A stretch of DNA of 64,000 nt from Xestospongia bergquistia (taxonomy: Eukaryota; Porifera; Demospongiae; Haplosclerida; Petrosiidae). How positions within the stretch are numbered: position 1 is the stretch's first letter; every line of letters starts with the position of its first letter. The position numbers were made by a program, and so were the translations under genes. The stretch is taken from NCBI GenBank assembly GCA_963965975.1, contig OZ014420.1, forward strand, positions 701,001 to 765,000. Reading direction: 5' to 3'. A model generated the notes under the pieces. It was not told the origin of the DNA, ran no database searches, and saw only the letters and a list, made by a program, of their open reading frames with translations. This document shows positions 48,051 through 61,732 of the stretch, one piece after another.

Positions 48051-48675
48051 TGTCACGGGTTTGTGCCTTGAGTCTGTCAAAACGAAGTATGACAGAGATG
48101 TCTTGATAATATATAATAACTCCATTTTGCAAGCTTACGTTAGGTCAACAGACCCCCGTGGGTCTTCGTCGCTACGATTCGTCTCTTCACTGGCCACTTC
48201 GCTCCTCTTCACGACTCGTCTCTACGTTGGATACTCCTCTTCGCTGGATCATCATTTTATTTAGTTATGATCATCCTTTTCATTTTCTTTTCTGTTTTTT
48301 TTTATTTAATTATTATTTTACTTTTTGTTCTTTTTTATTTAATTATTATTTCTGTTCGCTAATTTATTTTTCTCTTCGTTTCTACAGGACTCAACTTGGA
48401 AGTTTGTCTCACGTTCTCTGATGTTTTTGACAGTTCTCTGACGTTCTCTGATGTTCTCTAATGTTTTGACTGTTCTCTGACGTTCTGACTGTTCTCAATT
48501 CTCTGAAGTTCCCTGATGTTCTCTCTATGAAAAAGATGAGTCGCTCTCCTGCCTGCTCTCTTCTGTCTTCTTCCTTCAAGCCTTCTTTCCTCTTCTTTTA
48601 TTTTTTTTTAATTTTTTTTTGGGCTTCTAGCCCATACACCATACACACACTCATACAATCTCTAAAAATCATCTC

Positions 48676-48740
48676 CCTCCTGCCGCTCGGCGGCCTAAAA
48701 AAATTTTTTTTTAATATCTCAGGCCGCCGAGTGGCGGGGG
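48676..48740. repeat. GC-rich inverted repeat around an A/T loop
   Basis: CCGCTCGGCGGCCT near 48681 and AGGCCGCCGAGTGGCGG near 48720 pair across a central AAAAAAATTTTTTTTTAATA tract. Confidence 0.75.
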
Positions 48741-49055
48741 GGAGCTCTGATCTTCTAGGGTGCGTGTGTGTGTGCTGTGTGTGTGTGTGTGTGTTGGTTG
48801 GCTCCTTTTCACTTCCTCTGTCTCTCTTCACTCTCTATCCACTCGTTGTCACCATCAGTTCATGACTACTCTCTTTTTCTTTCCCTGCAGGAGCAGCACT
48901 GGTGAAAAAGGTGAGCTGTCTTTCCATCCATCCATCCACTTTCATCCATTCTTTAGTGATCCAGTTGTTATTATTCTTCTCTTTCTCCCTCTATGTTCTC
49001 AACTTGTGGACTGACTGGACTCTTGGGAACTCTCCATCTTCTCTTTCCTACTATT

Positions 49056-49175
49056 GTTGAATTGGAGACCTTCACTGTTTTTTTTGGTGGATTGGAGACC
49101 TTCACTGGACTTCTTGGTGGATTGGAGACCTTCACTGGACTTCTTGGTGGATTGGAGACCTTCACTGGACTTCTT
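49056..49175. repeat. Tandem repeat, 4 x 30 bp
   Basis: Period exactly 30: ATTGGAGACCTTCACTG starts at 49061, 49091, 49121 and 49151. The last three units are identical (GGACTTCTTGGTGG linkers); the first is diverged. Confidence 0.95.
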
Positions 49176-49674
49176 AGGGACTCTTCAACTACAGAGACAG
49201 TTTTCTTATATTTTTTTTTAATTTTTATTTTATTTTTATTTTTCATTTGTATTTTTCTGTAAATTTTTTTATTATTAATTTTTTTTCTTAAGAAATAGTT
49301 TAATTCTTTTAAATAGTTTTGTCTTTAATCTTTTATAGTTTGTTCTAAAACAAACAGTTTTCACTAAAATAAGTCAATTTTAACTTTAATTTCAAAGGTT
49401 TAATTTCAAAGGTTTTTTTATATTTTTTTCTTTTATAGGTTGTTGTTCTCTTTTATAGTTTTTTCTCTCAATTTTCTCTTTTATGCTTTATATATAGTTT
49501 GTTATTTATTTCTTTAATGGCTTGTTTCTTTTATCTTTTTTAAAAAAACATTTTTTTAAAAGTCACTCAACTTTAGTTCCATATATTGTAAGATAGCATT
49601 AATTTTGCAGCCTTTTCGTTGCAAAGTTTGGACCTAGATCCAAATTTTGCACCAGGACCAAATTTTTTGTGACA

Positions 49675-49871
49675 GAAGGATTTATAGATATAGATGACTA
49701 TGAATAGTTCTAGAAAGTAGCCTTCTCTATTCTCTTACCATATGGTAGTATGAAAGCTCCTAATGGTTTTCCTTAACACTTAATAAAAGCCAGTACAAGA
49801 TTGTTAGTAAAAGGTAACAACCAACATGTTCTCATGCTTTGTGGGTGTGGCTAACATTTGTTTATTACAAA

Positions 49872-49876
<5 letters not shown>
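49675..49876. pseudogene. Direct duplication, copy 2: dioxygenase exon-1 remnant and NDUFS7 promoter
   Basis: Second copy of the 46775-46986 segment. On the minus strand the dioxygenase exon-1 sequence is broken: indels near 49815-49825 bring an in-frame stop soon after the ATG, and no later exon exists here. Its plus-strand end supplies the NDUFS7 start codon (ATG at 49872). Confidence 0.7.
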
Positions 49877-51048
<1,172 letters not shown>

Positions 51049-51580
51049 GAACAAACAGATCATCTCAAAAAGAATATGCTTGTACAGTTTATGTTATACA
51101 TGTTTACAGTGTGACCTTGTATTAAGATGTAATGATTTCATTGTTACTCAAATACCACTATATAGTATCACAATTTATGGGATAACACTCAAATAACACG
51201 CCTGCTCATGTGATTTATCACTTAGTTTAATACATTGTTAGATTACACCTTTTACGAGTTCTGTCTTGATGTGGTCTGGTTAAGTACATTTCATATACAT
51301 GTTCACACACTGTAGGCCAAATGTATAACATAATTATAAAAAATGATAGATTATTATTTTAATAGTTCCAAACTTATAATGTTTGTAATGGGAGGCACTT
51401 CAAACTGATGGAACAAAAAAACTAAAAATTTATAATCTAATAGATATTTAAATAAAATTTTTAAAAAACTTCAAAGAAAACATTCAAAGATATAAAATGT
51501 CAAATTTTCAAATACAAACACGCTTCATGCAAAACGTAAAAACTATCATGTTATCTTGTGAATACAAAAATCGAAGGTAG
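51049..51580. other. Tail-to-tail gap
   Basis: AT-rich 3'-flanking DNA of NDUFS7 and the short syntaxin-like gene. No gene or notable repeat seen. Confidence 0.55.
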
Positions 51581-53008
51581 TTATTTATTATTTGTCGTCA
51601 AGACAACTGATAACACAATGATAATAATGAGAACAATCAAAATCACCGTTCCACTAATACCGAGGAGAACCCACAACAATGTTCTGTTCTGTCTCTTTAA
51701 CTCAACAGCCTATAGTAGTAATGAAGATTTTATTAATAATATTTGTAGGCCAATACAACAATAATAATATAATCAATTTTTTAATCTTTGTATGTATTTT
51801 TAACCTTTCAGTAAGTAACTAGCTATGAAATATTAACTCTATCTTAAATAATAATACTCACATCGTTTGTTTGTGCAGTTCCTTTTTCTACTCTGTTTCC
51901 AGCTTTCTCTGCATGAAGCTCTACAATGAACAACAAACAGACAGTACATAATGCAGAGTGCTTCACTTACCAATCCTATCAATCCCTGTTCCTTGCTCAA
52001 CTATAACCTCATTTAAATTCTTTGTAATGTCGTGAAGATCATTTATATCTCTAGAAATATATATATATATATAAATATAATTGCATTAACCTTATTAGCA
52101 GCTGCAAATATATATGAAGCTAAGAACAAATATTGAAATGTTTCATAACATACCAATGATACCACGCTGATAATGGTATTTAATAAATAAAGATTAAGTA
52201 GAGAATAGTTTTGTGGGTGCTGTTATGAAGCCAAATTGACAATGAAACTGCTACTGTAACTATCCTTAACACAAGTAGGTCATCTATTACATGCATTAAA
52301 GTGATAGCATTCCATAAAGCATCGCTCACTTAATTATTAACAATACTTTCCATTAACTTTATTGTGTTATGCTACTTTCTCACATCAAATTAAGCCGACT
52401 ACTCTACAACTCAATACTCCATTAATACTAGGTAACAAAATTAACACTTGTCATAAAAACAACTGGAATGTACGAGCTATTGCACACTCTACTACACAAA
52501 ATTAATGATAGTCAATACTACTCTAATTCTTATAGCTACTGTCAATAGTGAGTGATGGCAGACTAATATCCTAGACCATCTCACTCCTACATAACAGTAG
52601 AACAAGAGAGAAATGAGGCTACTTACTGTCTTTGATCAACTGTAAGAAGTATACTGAACAATTACAAACTAATGACACAGATAGGTTACTGTAGGAAGGA
52701 TGTTGCAAACTAATATCAGTTTTCTAGACAGGTAGTTCAAATTTGTATGAAATGAGATAAGCTTGAATTTATAGCTACAATCAAGACACACTAAACTAAC
52801 GCGAGTGAATTATAAGTTTTACCTAGAAGTAACTATCATAAACTTACGTCTCTAACTGTCTTATTTCACCAGCTTGTTTTTCTCTTTCTTCAAGAGCTGA
52901 CTGTTGAACTTGATCTTCTACTTGTCCTGGTGTCTCTCTACCGTTGGACCTGGTATCAAGAACTGGATCACGATCACCTAAAATAATTGACATTAATTTG
53001 CAGTAATA

Positions 53009-53042
<34 letters not shown>

Positions 53043-53184
53043 GTAAACAAACAAATTAATTAAATTTTTAACATTTTAGTGGCAACTTAAAACAACTAAC
53101 AGTTTTATCTGCTTAATTAAATACAAAGTTATTACTTCCAGAAAAGGAATCCGTGAAATTGGTTGACTCCATGCCATTCTCCAT
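51581..53184 (-). CDS. Short syntaxin-like Qa-SNARE without Habc region
   Basis: Tail-anchored SNARE of about 146 residues. Exons in order: MENGMESTNFTDSFSG (53184), DRDPVLDTRSNGRETPGQ through SALEEREKQAGEIRQLE (about 52854-52979), RDINDLHDITKNLNEVIVEQ (about 51974-52050), ELHAEKAGNRVEKGTAQTN, then AVELKRQNRTLLWVLLGISG with a single membrane helix and the end LTTNNK (stop 51581-51583). The SNARE core has the zero-layer Gln in EQGTGIDRI and matches syntaxin 7/12/Pep12 (RDINEIFKDL.. type). The exon boundaries coincide with those of the adjacent longer syntaxin, so the two are tandem paralogues. The three-helix Habc domain present in the neighbour has no counterpart here. Confidence 0.75.
53011..53038. 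repeat. (CT)n microsatellite
   Basis: About fourteen CT units in an intron of the short syntaxin-like gene. Confidence 0.9.
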
Positions 53185-54088
53185 CTTCTATATTTCTACT
53201 TTGCTTGAATTGACAATTGAATTAAGAAAGATATATCCTGATCTGAAATAAGATATGAGAAAGTAATGCTAAACACTAGAGTAGTTGTAATTAGTGGTCA
53301 TGGCCAAAGGAGAACAATTTGTCATCAATAACTAAATTATTTTGGCAAGAAAATTCAACAATTACTTGATATGTTTAATAGTGAAAAGGTTGAAGTGGTG
53401 AACAATACACCCTTTGTTTGTTTGCTCACTCTTATGATAATATTTGTTATCTTATTAAAGCCATCTTAGGAATAAAGTATTTAACACAATCAATTCAAGA
53501 TGATTGGCATCTATAATTATTATGATCTGTTGTTGCAGAAGATAAGAAGTAAACAGTTGATTCCACAGAGCTCTGACTAACAATAACAGTCTTCTACTAA
53601 TAACGAGTCGAATCATCTTCACTTACTTTCTAGAATCTACTTTTTATTGCTGATCTCCTTGTTAGGAAACTCTCAAATTTGGATTTTCACTCTTTCTTTA
53701 AAAATAACTACGGCGCGATATCCAACTAGATCTCGAGTTGTTGATAGTTCTTCGAACAACGTCTTATCTTCCCGGATCTCCACCGCCTTGATAGATACAC
53801 AACGGAATTTCTTTTTGTTGTTATATGAACACCGTCTGGATTCAGACACTGACCACCCTTTTATAATGAAACGCCCCCGCCAATTACCGGTCCGACTTGT
53901 GATAATATGATACCACGTGTTTATAACGCCCTTTTTTGCATCCTGATTTGAATCAACCTCATCTCTTTCACAATTCTATTACAAACAAAATTACTACAAT
54001 TATAATAATAAGTGCTAATTAATAACATGTGCGTTCATATTTACAAATTAATAACACAATAATGATTACCAAAATTGAAAGATAATCA
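53185..54088. other. Gap between tandem syntaxin genes
   Basis: Upstream region of the short syntaxin-like gene. It contains GC-richer DNA at 53700-53930 with a CACGTG E-box (about 53916) and probable non-coding first exons. No coding gene supported. Confidence 0.45.
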
Positions 54089-56273
54089 TTAACTATTCAT
54101 AGATCCAACAACAGCAGCTACAATAACAACAACGATGACAATAATCAAAATAATGCCCCCAACAATAGCTATAACAAAACATAGCATTGTTCTATTCTTC
54201 CTCTTCAAAACAACAGCCTAAAGAGAAATGATGTTACAGTATTCAGAGATATATAGTAAATGGTTCAGTTGTGTTTCATATTTGTAGTCAAACATGTTTG
54301 ATTATCATAATTCCTAATCAAAATAGCTTGCGACTAAGTATTCCTGAGAGGATTCATTATCTACTTAACAAACTTAACAAGTTAATTTTTCTATGGATTA
54401 CAAATGAAGTTTAAACACTTTGATGATATGGTTTTTCAAGATCTTAAACATGTAAAATAACATGTTTTTTACTTCTATCCATTGACTCCATCTCAATATG
54501 CAAGCACTTACTTGAGAAAGGTTTTTCGTTCCTTCTTCTACATTAAGTGCACCTCTTTCAACATTTTGCTCTACAGAGAATAAAAACATTGACAGTGTTT
54601 ATCAAACAACTTTACTTACCAATTTCTTCAATTTGTTCTCCTTGTCCACCTACCATCACATTTAAATCCGTAGCAATTTCGTTGAGACCAATTATGTCTC
54701 TAAATACAATAATAATAGTAAGACAATAGTTAATGCCAAAATCTTTAGATAATATAACAATCTTAATACAAATATGTTATCCTTAATGCAACATTCATGA
54801 GATCTGGTTTACTCTTATCAGATCAGTATATTACCATTCCATTAATATTACGTTGTTATATGTGACCTCACACTAACAACATATTAGATAAACTACAAAT
54901 CAGAGGAATGTATACAATCAAAACTACACACTACTTTTATATAGCTATGGTTAATTGAATAGTAAGTGACGACAAACTATTATAGTAGATTATTTCACTC
55001 CTACATAATAGAAGTAGTAGACTAAGAAATTGAGGAATGTGCATCACTTTCCAGAACAGGATGATCACTCACTGTATATTAAAGCATTTACAAACTCTAG
55101 ACTAAATAAAGACAAATTACACTCATTACAATAGTAATGTAGAGTGTATGTAATGTTGATCTTGCCACTTACAAGCTGTAAACTTTATTAGTATGACGCC
55201 TAAACTTAAAGCAATTATTATAGAATGTTTAGTTATTTAATTTAACAAACTAATTATTTTAAGTCTAATTTTTAGATGATACATTCACTCAGCCATCCAT
55301 TACCTCTCTAACTCCTCTATCAAGTGAGCTTGTCTTTCTCTATCTTCAAGAGCTGACTCTTGTATAGTTACCTGTTCTAAGGGAGCAGTTGAACTGGTGT
55401 CATGTGTTGGACTGTCTACACCTAATAATAACACAAAACTAAACTAAACGTTAACAAGAATTTGTTTGCATGACTGTTAACATTATACATTATATATATT
55501 ATATTACATTATATTATATATTATATTATATTACATTATATTATATTATTATATTATATATTATTATATTATATTATATTATATTATATTATATATTACA
55601 TTATTATATTATATTATAATACATTATATATGTATTATTATAATCTTACAATATTAAGTTTAATGGACTACTTAAAGCTAATAATATATTTATGTACTAA
55701 ACAGGTATTCCTTTGTTATTACTTTTTGAAAAAGAACCAGTTGTCTCCATCACATTTTTCAACTTTTCTTTTTCAAGTTTTAATAGCTCTTCAAACTGCT
55801 TGCATTGGTTATCAAGTTGCTCTGAGAGTCTCCTGATAGCTATACTGTCTTCTCCTCTCGATCTGAAAGAGACAAAATAGTTACGATACAAAATTACAAA
55901 GAACAACTCATCAACAATGGGAACATTTAATATCAACAAGAATACTACTATAGTCTGTTCGTGTTCACCTTGCTGCCAGAAATTAGTAGTGGGTGTAAGT
56001 AGTATACATACCAATCTTGTGGGTCCTATCATATAAAAAATGGTGTCAAAAGAACCGGATGATTGTCAGAAGACCATTTAACTTTGAAATTTTGAAATCT
56101 GACAAGTAATAAGGAAGTTACAGCGAAATAACGAAGTGCCAGGTGAACACGAACGGACTTTAGTTGCAAGTGTTAAGTGGCAAATAGAACCTCTTACATT
56201 ATATTATATATTATATTATATATGTTTAATACGCATATATACATATACATATATATATATATATATATATACA

Positions 56274-56358
<85 letters not shown>

Positions 56359-57014
56359 ATGATTATTATTTTAGTAATGTTTGTTCTTTCCTTCTATGCA
56401 CATAACATAACTCATACACTTTTTGACATATTTGTGTATAATAAGTGAAATATGTGTTATCAATAAAACATTAAATAATGTATTCTAATGATAATTTACA
56501 TACTCACTGTTTAGCATCAAGTTCTTGTTTTGCAGATCTTAGTTTCTCCTTAAGGTCAGCTCTCAAATCATCCAACTCCTTACGATTTTTTGGGTTATCT
56601 AGTCTAGTACCTATGGCTTTAACACCAGTACGATATTCAACTAGATCTCGTGATACTGAACTAATAAGCTAAATTAAAGATAATCCATTATCATTGAACT
56701 GTAGTCGTTGGTAGCATATTGGTTTAGCTACTTAGCACAGTTTAAAAGTTAAGTAACACTGAGCAGGACTATTTATATGATGGGGAAACAGCTCAGTGTT
56801 ATGAGGCTATAGTCAAGACACTCGATATACTGTGTCTGGGCTCATTAGGTCGCCCTTTGATAGCTAATACAGGGGTTTCCTCAAGGAATAAAACATCTCC
56901 TACCTCATCCGGATTGCCACCTTCATAGCTCTGTGAGTAACTTGAACCCCCGCCAAATCCCTTTCTTTCAACTGTCAATCGAAGTTGAGGCTTGTAAGCA
57001 TCATCTGGATTCAT
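54089..57014 (-). CDS. Endosomal syntaxin (syntaxin-7/12-like)
   Basis: Qa-SNARE for endosomal membrane fusion. Seven exons. N-terminal MNPDDAYKPQLRLTVERKGF, then GGGSSYSQSYEGGNPDE. The Habc helices cover VSRDLVEYRTGVKAIGTRLD, LRADLKEKLRSAKQELDAKQ (about 56508-56671) and IAIRRLSEQLDNQCKQFEEL (about 55725-55864). The linker exon has THDTSSTAPLEQVTIQESAL and EDRERQAHLIEELE. The SNARE motif is RDIIGLNEIATDLNVMVGGQ, with zero-layer Gln in GGQGEQIEEI, then EQNVERGALNVEEGTKNLSQ. The C-terminal anchor is MLCFVIAIVGGIILIIVIVV, ending VVGSMNS (stop 54089-54091). The N-terminal order and ERE/EDRERQ block fit syntaxin 7/12. Long introns hold AT microsatellites. Confidence 0.85.
55488..55632. repeat. AT-rich simple repeat (TATAT/TTATA)
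   Basis: Degenerate ATATT/ATTAT array with occasional TACATTA units in an intron of the syntaxin gene. Confidence 0.85.
56236..56352. repeat. (AT)n and (CATA)n compound microsatellite
   Basis: ATAC/ATAT units: (AT)n, then about seven ACAT units, then (AT)n of about 28 units, in an intron of the syntaxin gene. Confidence 0.9.
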
Positions 57015-57145
57015 TCTGTCTTATAACCTCTTACTCTTCACCAAAACCGACAATTAACGTACACCCGTGTCACACATTATCCACGCCCTCTTTTTCCTTT
57101 TAAACGAGCCCCTCCCTTTATATTGTTTGCAAATACTCCTAAAAG

Positions 57146-60100
57146 ATGGCATCTACAGTTTTGTGGTTACTTCTATTGTTTGGATTGATCATAAGCTCTC
57201 AGTCTTGCCCAAACAACTGCGTTATCTGTCTTAATGCAATCTACATTTGTAACAAATGGGAGTCATCATTGTAAGACGGCAATTCATCATGTATAAATAC
57301 TATTTGTGGACTTTTTTCTCCATTAGTGATCTTAGTAATTATAATGAGATCAGTGTAATCAATTCCAATGCATTTATCAATGCTGGAAATGTCCTTTCTT
57401 TGTAAGTACAGACAGTCATGGTCAAGTTGTATATGTGTTCAATTTTGTCTTTCTCTCTCTCTCAGAGATATATCAACAACCACACTTAAAATATTTGAGA
57501 CAGATGCCTTTCAGGGTCTAACCAGCTTACAAACTTTAGATCTATCTCATAACCTTATCAGTTCTTTGCCTGATGATCTTTTCAAGCCATTGATTAACTT
57601 GAAAACACTGTAAGTGATTGTTGAGTTCAACTTTGCCTTTTGGCTTTGTGTCATGCTATATATATTACTTCTTGTGAATGCAGATATTTTTACTTTTTCT
57701 TATTTGTTTTGCAGAGATCTCAGTCACAACCAGATATCTCAACTCAATCCTAATGCATTCAATGGAGTAACTAACCTTACTGAATTGTGAGGAAGGGAGG
57801 GAGGCTATAGTGAATGCTATCATATATGGGTACTAAACACAATCTTTTCTATTCTAGATATATAAACAATAATCTACTGACAAGTCTGACCTTAGACTCA
57901 TGGAACCAATTGCTTCTTAAGGTGATATCTTTGAAAAATATGTGAGTATTAAAAAAACCTTGCATATTATGAATGGCCTAGATATTCACAATCTCTTTAA
58001 TTTTTCCACCAGTACGCTTGCTCATAATGACTGGCATTGTGATTGTAACATTACAGTCCTTCAAAGTATACTAATGTCTCCATCTCCATATATTAATGAT
58101 GAATCAGCTATGACCTGTAACACACCATCAGAACTCTATAATAATGCTATAATTAGCTTAGATTTTTTTGTGGAGCCCATGTGCTATTCAGGTAAGTTGT
58201 ATTTAATAGGAAACTTATGTTTTTATTGTGCTTTGATGTATTGCTTTGAAAACAGTTCCCATCCACTCTGTTGTTGAGTTTAATGATATTACATCATTAA
58301 TATATTGAGAATCATTGTCTGTAAACATGATAACAGTATTCATTATTACAAAGAAGGGTGTAGTTATTCCATAATCCAGAATATGGGAATGTTAACTTGT
58401 AATGAATTTATTTAATTATTAGCAGAGATAAAAGAGTTATTCATAATAGACCACCCTGAATATGTGAACAAAGTATTAACTTATAGGATGCTTTGTTCTT
58501 CCTCTTACAGTATCTCCATCACCGTCACCTTCACCATCACCCTCTCTGTCGCCATCTCCATCACCTTCAATGGTTTTATCATCATCTTCTTTAGTTAGCT
58601 CCTCATCATCTTTGCTAATTGTTTCTTCACCATCTATTTCTCTCTCACTTTCACCTTCACTTTCACCTTCACCAACAATTCCCTTGTCATCTTCGTCACC
58701 CTCATTGTTACCAACACCCTCTCCATTGTCTTCATTGTCATTTTCAGTCATTACAACATTTACATCCACATTGATATCATCTCCATCTCCCTCTCCACTA
58801 TTGTCTTCTTCCTCATCCATACCTTCATTATCATCTACTCAAACATCTTCAGCATCTCCTTCACAATCTCCTGTACAACCCTCACAATCTCCTTCACAAT
58901 ATCCTACACTGTCCCCACATTCATCTTCACAGCCTCCCTCACGATCATCTACACAATTGCCTATTCCTACCTTGTCTCCACAACCTCTCCTAAAATGTCC
59001 AGCAACCTCATCTCAATCTAATGTTGGTACAATACATTGGATGAGCACATTTGTGAGACAATCAACTGAAGAAAGTTGTCCATATGGACCACCAAATGCT
59101 GTAGCTCTGCGATATTGTACCTTATCACCACAGAATGAAGTAATATGGGATGTTATCCAAGATGGTGCTTGCTTTACTGCTGAAAATAGACTGCAACAAA
59201 TATCAAGTCTAGTATGTTTATATATTAGACATATTGTACTGGGCATTATTTGGTGGTTTTTATTGCAGGATATCAATGAGCAGAATGCACTTGAATTGTC
59301 TCGTGAGCTGGCCAATCTTCCTTTTGATCATTTACTTGATGAAGGACTGATTCATTTTGCTGACATTGCTGCAAAGTTGATAACTGTAGGACGATCAAAC
59401 ATACTTGTTCTTGTCAATGTTCTCTCTGCAGTGGACTTGATCCTTGCTTCTGACAAAATGGTACCAGACAGTGCAGCTGATGTGTGAGTTCAAAATAAAT
59501 ACTTTTAAATAAAAATTGTATCTGCATAGTGATGTTGCTTTAGAACTCTATCTATTTCAATATAGGTTGCAGACTGCAATCAGTACTGCTTTACTAGAAG
59601 CAGTGAATACAAACAACACACAAATTCTTTTGGAGTTTTCACACCTTTTCATCGGTGGAAAATACTTTTATAAAAGAAACAGCAGTGATGTGATTGTAGT
59701 GGTCGATATCAATGGAGAAAATGGACTTCGATTTGTATCTAATTATGGCAACCTTACATCAGAAGTAATTGTTTATTTTCATAGCGATGATCTCAATGGC
59801 CATACTATACAGGTATAGTGTGAAGACAGATGTCATGAGATGTAACTGATAATTATTCTCCAAGACATAATTGTTTCTTTTTAAATTAGGTGACGGTCTA
59901 TAATAGTTCAGATTTATTTAACAGACGATGTATATCAAGTGAAAAAGGTTATATCTGCAATGGTAAAGTCATCTCTGCTGTAGCCGTGGTAACGACTAAC
60001 AGTGACCCGAGAGGAAATGAGAGTGTTAATGTTACTTTTGATAATGTCCAGGTTTGTCCTTTAAATTATATTAACTTCTATTATTACTACAATAGATACA

Positions 60101-61732
60101 GCCTGATTCCACTCTGTATTGTGTTATATGGAATGATACTATCAATGAACATCAGGGAGGCTGGGACACAACATACTGTAGGACTTATACAGAAATGTCA
60201 ACTAATACTGTGACTTGTACTTGTGGCAGTGCTGGAGCAATAACAATTATTCAGGTACATCCTTCTCTCTATCATTCTTGCATTGATGGATGGATGGATG
60301 AAGATCTACTATCTTTATGATCTATCTCTCTTTGTATCATAGGTTCCTAATATGACTAACAATACCAGAACCCCTCCAATTAGTACTTCACAATACACTT
60401 TAGCTGTCAAAATTACATTTTACATTGGGTCTGGATTTAGTATATTACTGCATATACCAGTTATTATTGTTGGAATGAGAGTATCATGCAGGTAAGAGGA
60501 AAATAATATTACCATTACTATGGTAATAATAGTGCATTGAATTGTAAATAGATGATACGACTGAGCACTTTAACGGGAATATTCCTTTAATTAGGACAAT
60601 TAAGTTAAAGTCCCTAAACATGATGTAATAACGACACATTTCTATCATGTTATTAAGTGTTATTAATGAATTTTTTCTCTGATAGAGATTCATATGTTCG
60701 TAATATACAAGCTCTCATCAACCATGGTATTACACAATCTCTGGTCTTTATTGTGATGATAGTCTCATTTCAACGTAATGAAATTCAAGAGGCTTGTTTA
60801 GCACTTGGTTCATTCTTGCACTACACAATCCTAGTCTCCTACATGTGGCTCATGTTCAAACCAGTTGTTCTGCTTATGAGTCAAGTTCGCAGACAACTCT
60901 ACGAAAAAGGTGGATTCATCTTACCATTCTTCTTCATGGCATGGTGTAAGTTGGACAGCATGTGGTTGGGTATAATTTTCACTAATTCTATTCTTTCTTT
61001 GTATAGCTCTTCCAATTGTACCTGTTGTAGTCTATGGAGTATTAACCTTCACCAACAAACAAGAAACTCTGGACAAGTAAGCTTAGTCTCAAGAATGCCC
61101 ACTCAATATTCTCTCTCTCCCTCAGTTGTTGGTTGGAGAGCTTTGCTTTTCCAAGTTACTTCACCTATCTCACACTAACATGTGCCTGTTTAGTCACAGC
61201 CGTAACCATAGCAACAGCTATAATTGTGGTTTTTAGTGGTTACACTGTGACTGCTAGTTCATACGTACAATTTCTCAACACATTTATAGAAACCATGTCC
61301 TTCACTGGAGCTATTGCACTACAATTTTTTACAGCTGCACAAAATTCTGAAACATTCCTAGTAATTACAACAGGAACAATCTTGTTCTGTGGCATATATT
61401 TCTTCATTGCCAACGGTTTGGTTAGACCTAAAATCCGTAATACCATACTTTGTCGAAAAGATCCTCTCTATTCTCATGGGAAGCCCTTTGCTGGTCAAAT
61501 CACACCCTCTATATCAAGCTCCACAACAGCTTTGACTGATCGAGTCTCAAAGGGGAGGCAAGGACAAAGACACATTCCTATGAGATATAGGAATGAAACG
61601 AACTTAGACTATATCGGTGGATATTTGGGGTATCCTATTGAGATGTTGAGTGAAGTGGCAGAGGGACGGAGAATAAGAAAGAAGAAAGGGTTTCTATCAA
61701 ATGGACAAGTACGAGGCTCATCAGAGGTTTAA
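57146..61732 (+). CDS. LRR-containing adhesion G-protein-coupled receptor
   Basis: Cell-surface receptor. Signal peptide MASTVLWLLLLFGLIISS, LRR N-cap CPNNCVICLNAIYIC, then leucine-rich repeats largely one per exon (DLSNYNEISVINSNAFINAG; LQTLDLSHNLISSLPDDLF; LSHNQISQLNPNAFNGVTNL) and a C-cap NDWHCDCNITVLQSI. A Ser/Pro-rich mucin-like stalk of about 150 residues comes from TCACCATCA-type repeats (58510-58990). A Cys-containing module follows (GTIHWMSTFVRQSTEESCPY), then a GAIN-like region and the GPS motif CVIWNDTINEHQGGWDTTYC with TVTCTCGSAGAITII. Seven hydrophobic helices follow (KITFYIGSGFSILLHIPVII, LVFIVMIVSF, YTILVSYMWLMF, FILPFFFMAW, ACLVTAVTIATAIIVVF, TMSFTGAIALQFF, VITTGTILFCGIYFFIANGL) and a basic cytoplasmic tail to GSSEV. 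In the family the GPS is an autoproteolysis site; here the residues after TCTCGS are AGAI, so the canonical H-L/S-T cleavage triplet is not obvious. Confidence 0.82.

Larger units (their letters stand above)
46987..49674. other. Repeat-rich insert between duplicated promoters
   Basis: About 2.7 kb without a supportable gene. It contains a 22-bp-arm hairpin (47219-47288), three E2F-like sites (47908-48050), degenerate GTTCTCTGATGTT repeats (48411-48527), a GC-rich inverted repeat (48676-48740), a 4 x 30 bp tandem repeat (49056-49175) and long T-rich tracts (49200-49560). Open frames here are low-complexity products of the repeats. Confidence 0.6.

Noticed and set aside
48993..49262. Open frame with repeated ETFTGLLGGL units
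   Set aside because: Entirely the translation of the 30-bp tandem repeat plus a T-rich tract. The antisense frame is equally open, and there is no splice or promoter context.
46987..49674. Autonomous transposon with its own transposase or reverse transcriptase
   Set aside because: No open frame with transposase, RT or endonuclease motifs could be found on either strand. Only repeats and low-complexity frames are present.
53647..53910. 87-residue plus-strand open frame
   Set aside because: Lies in the promoter of the short syntaxin-like gene, has ordinary intergenic composition and no recognisable domain.
56136..56405. Open frame of Ile/Tyr repeats
   Set aside because: Translation of the AT/CATA microsatellite in an intron of the syntaxin gene.
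58476..58820. Acidic minus-strand open frame
   Set aside because: Antisense of the Ser/Pro repeat stalk of the adhesion GPCR. Low complexity explains the absence of stops.
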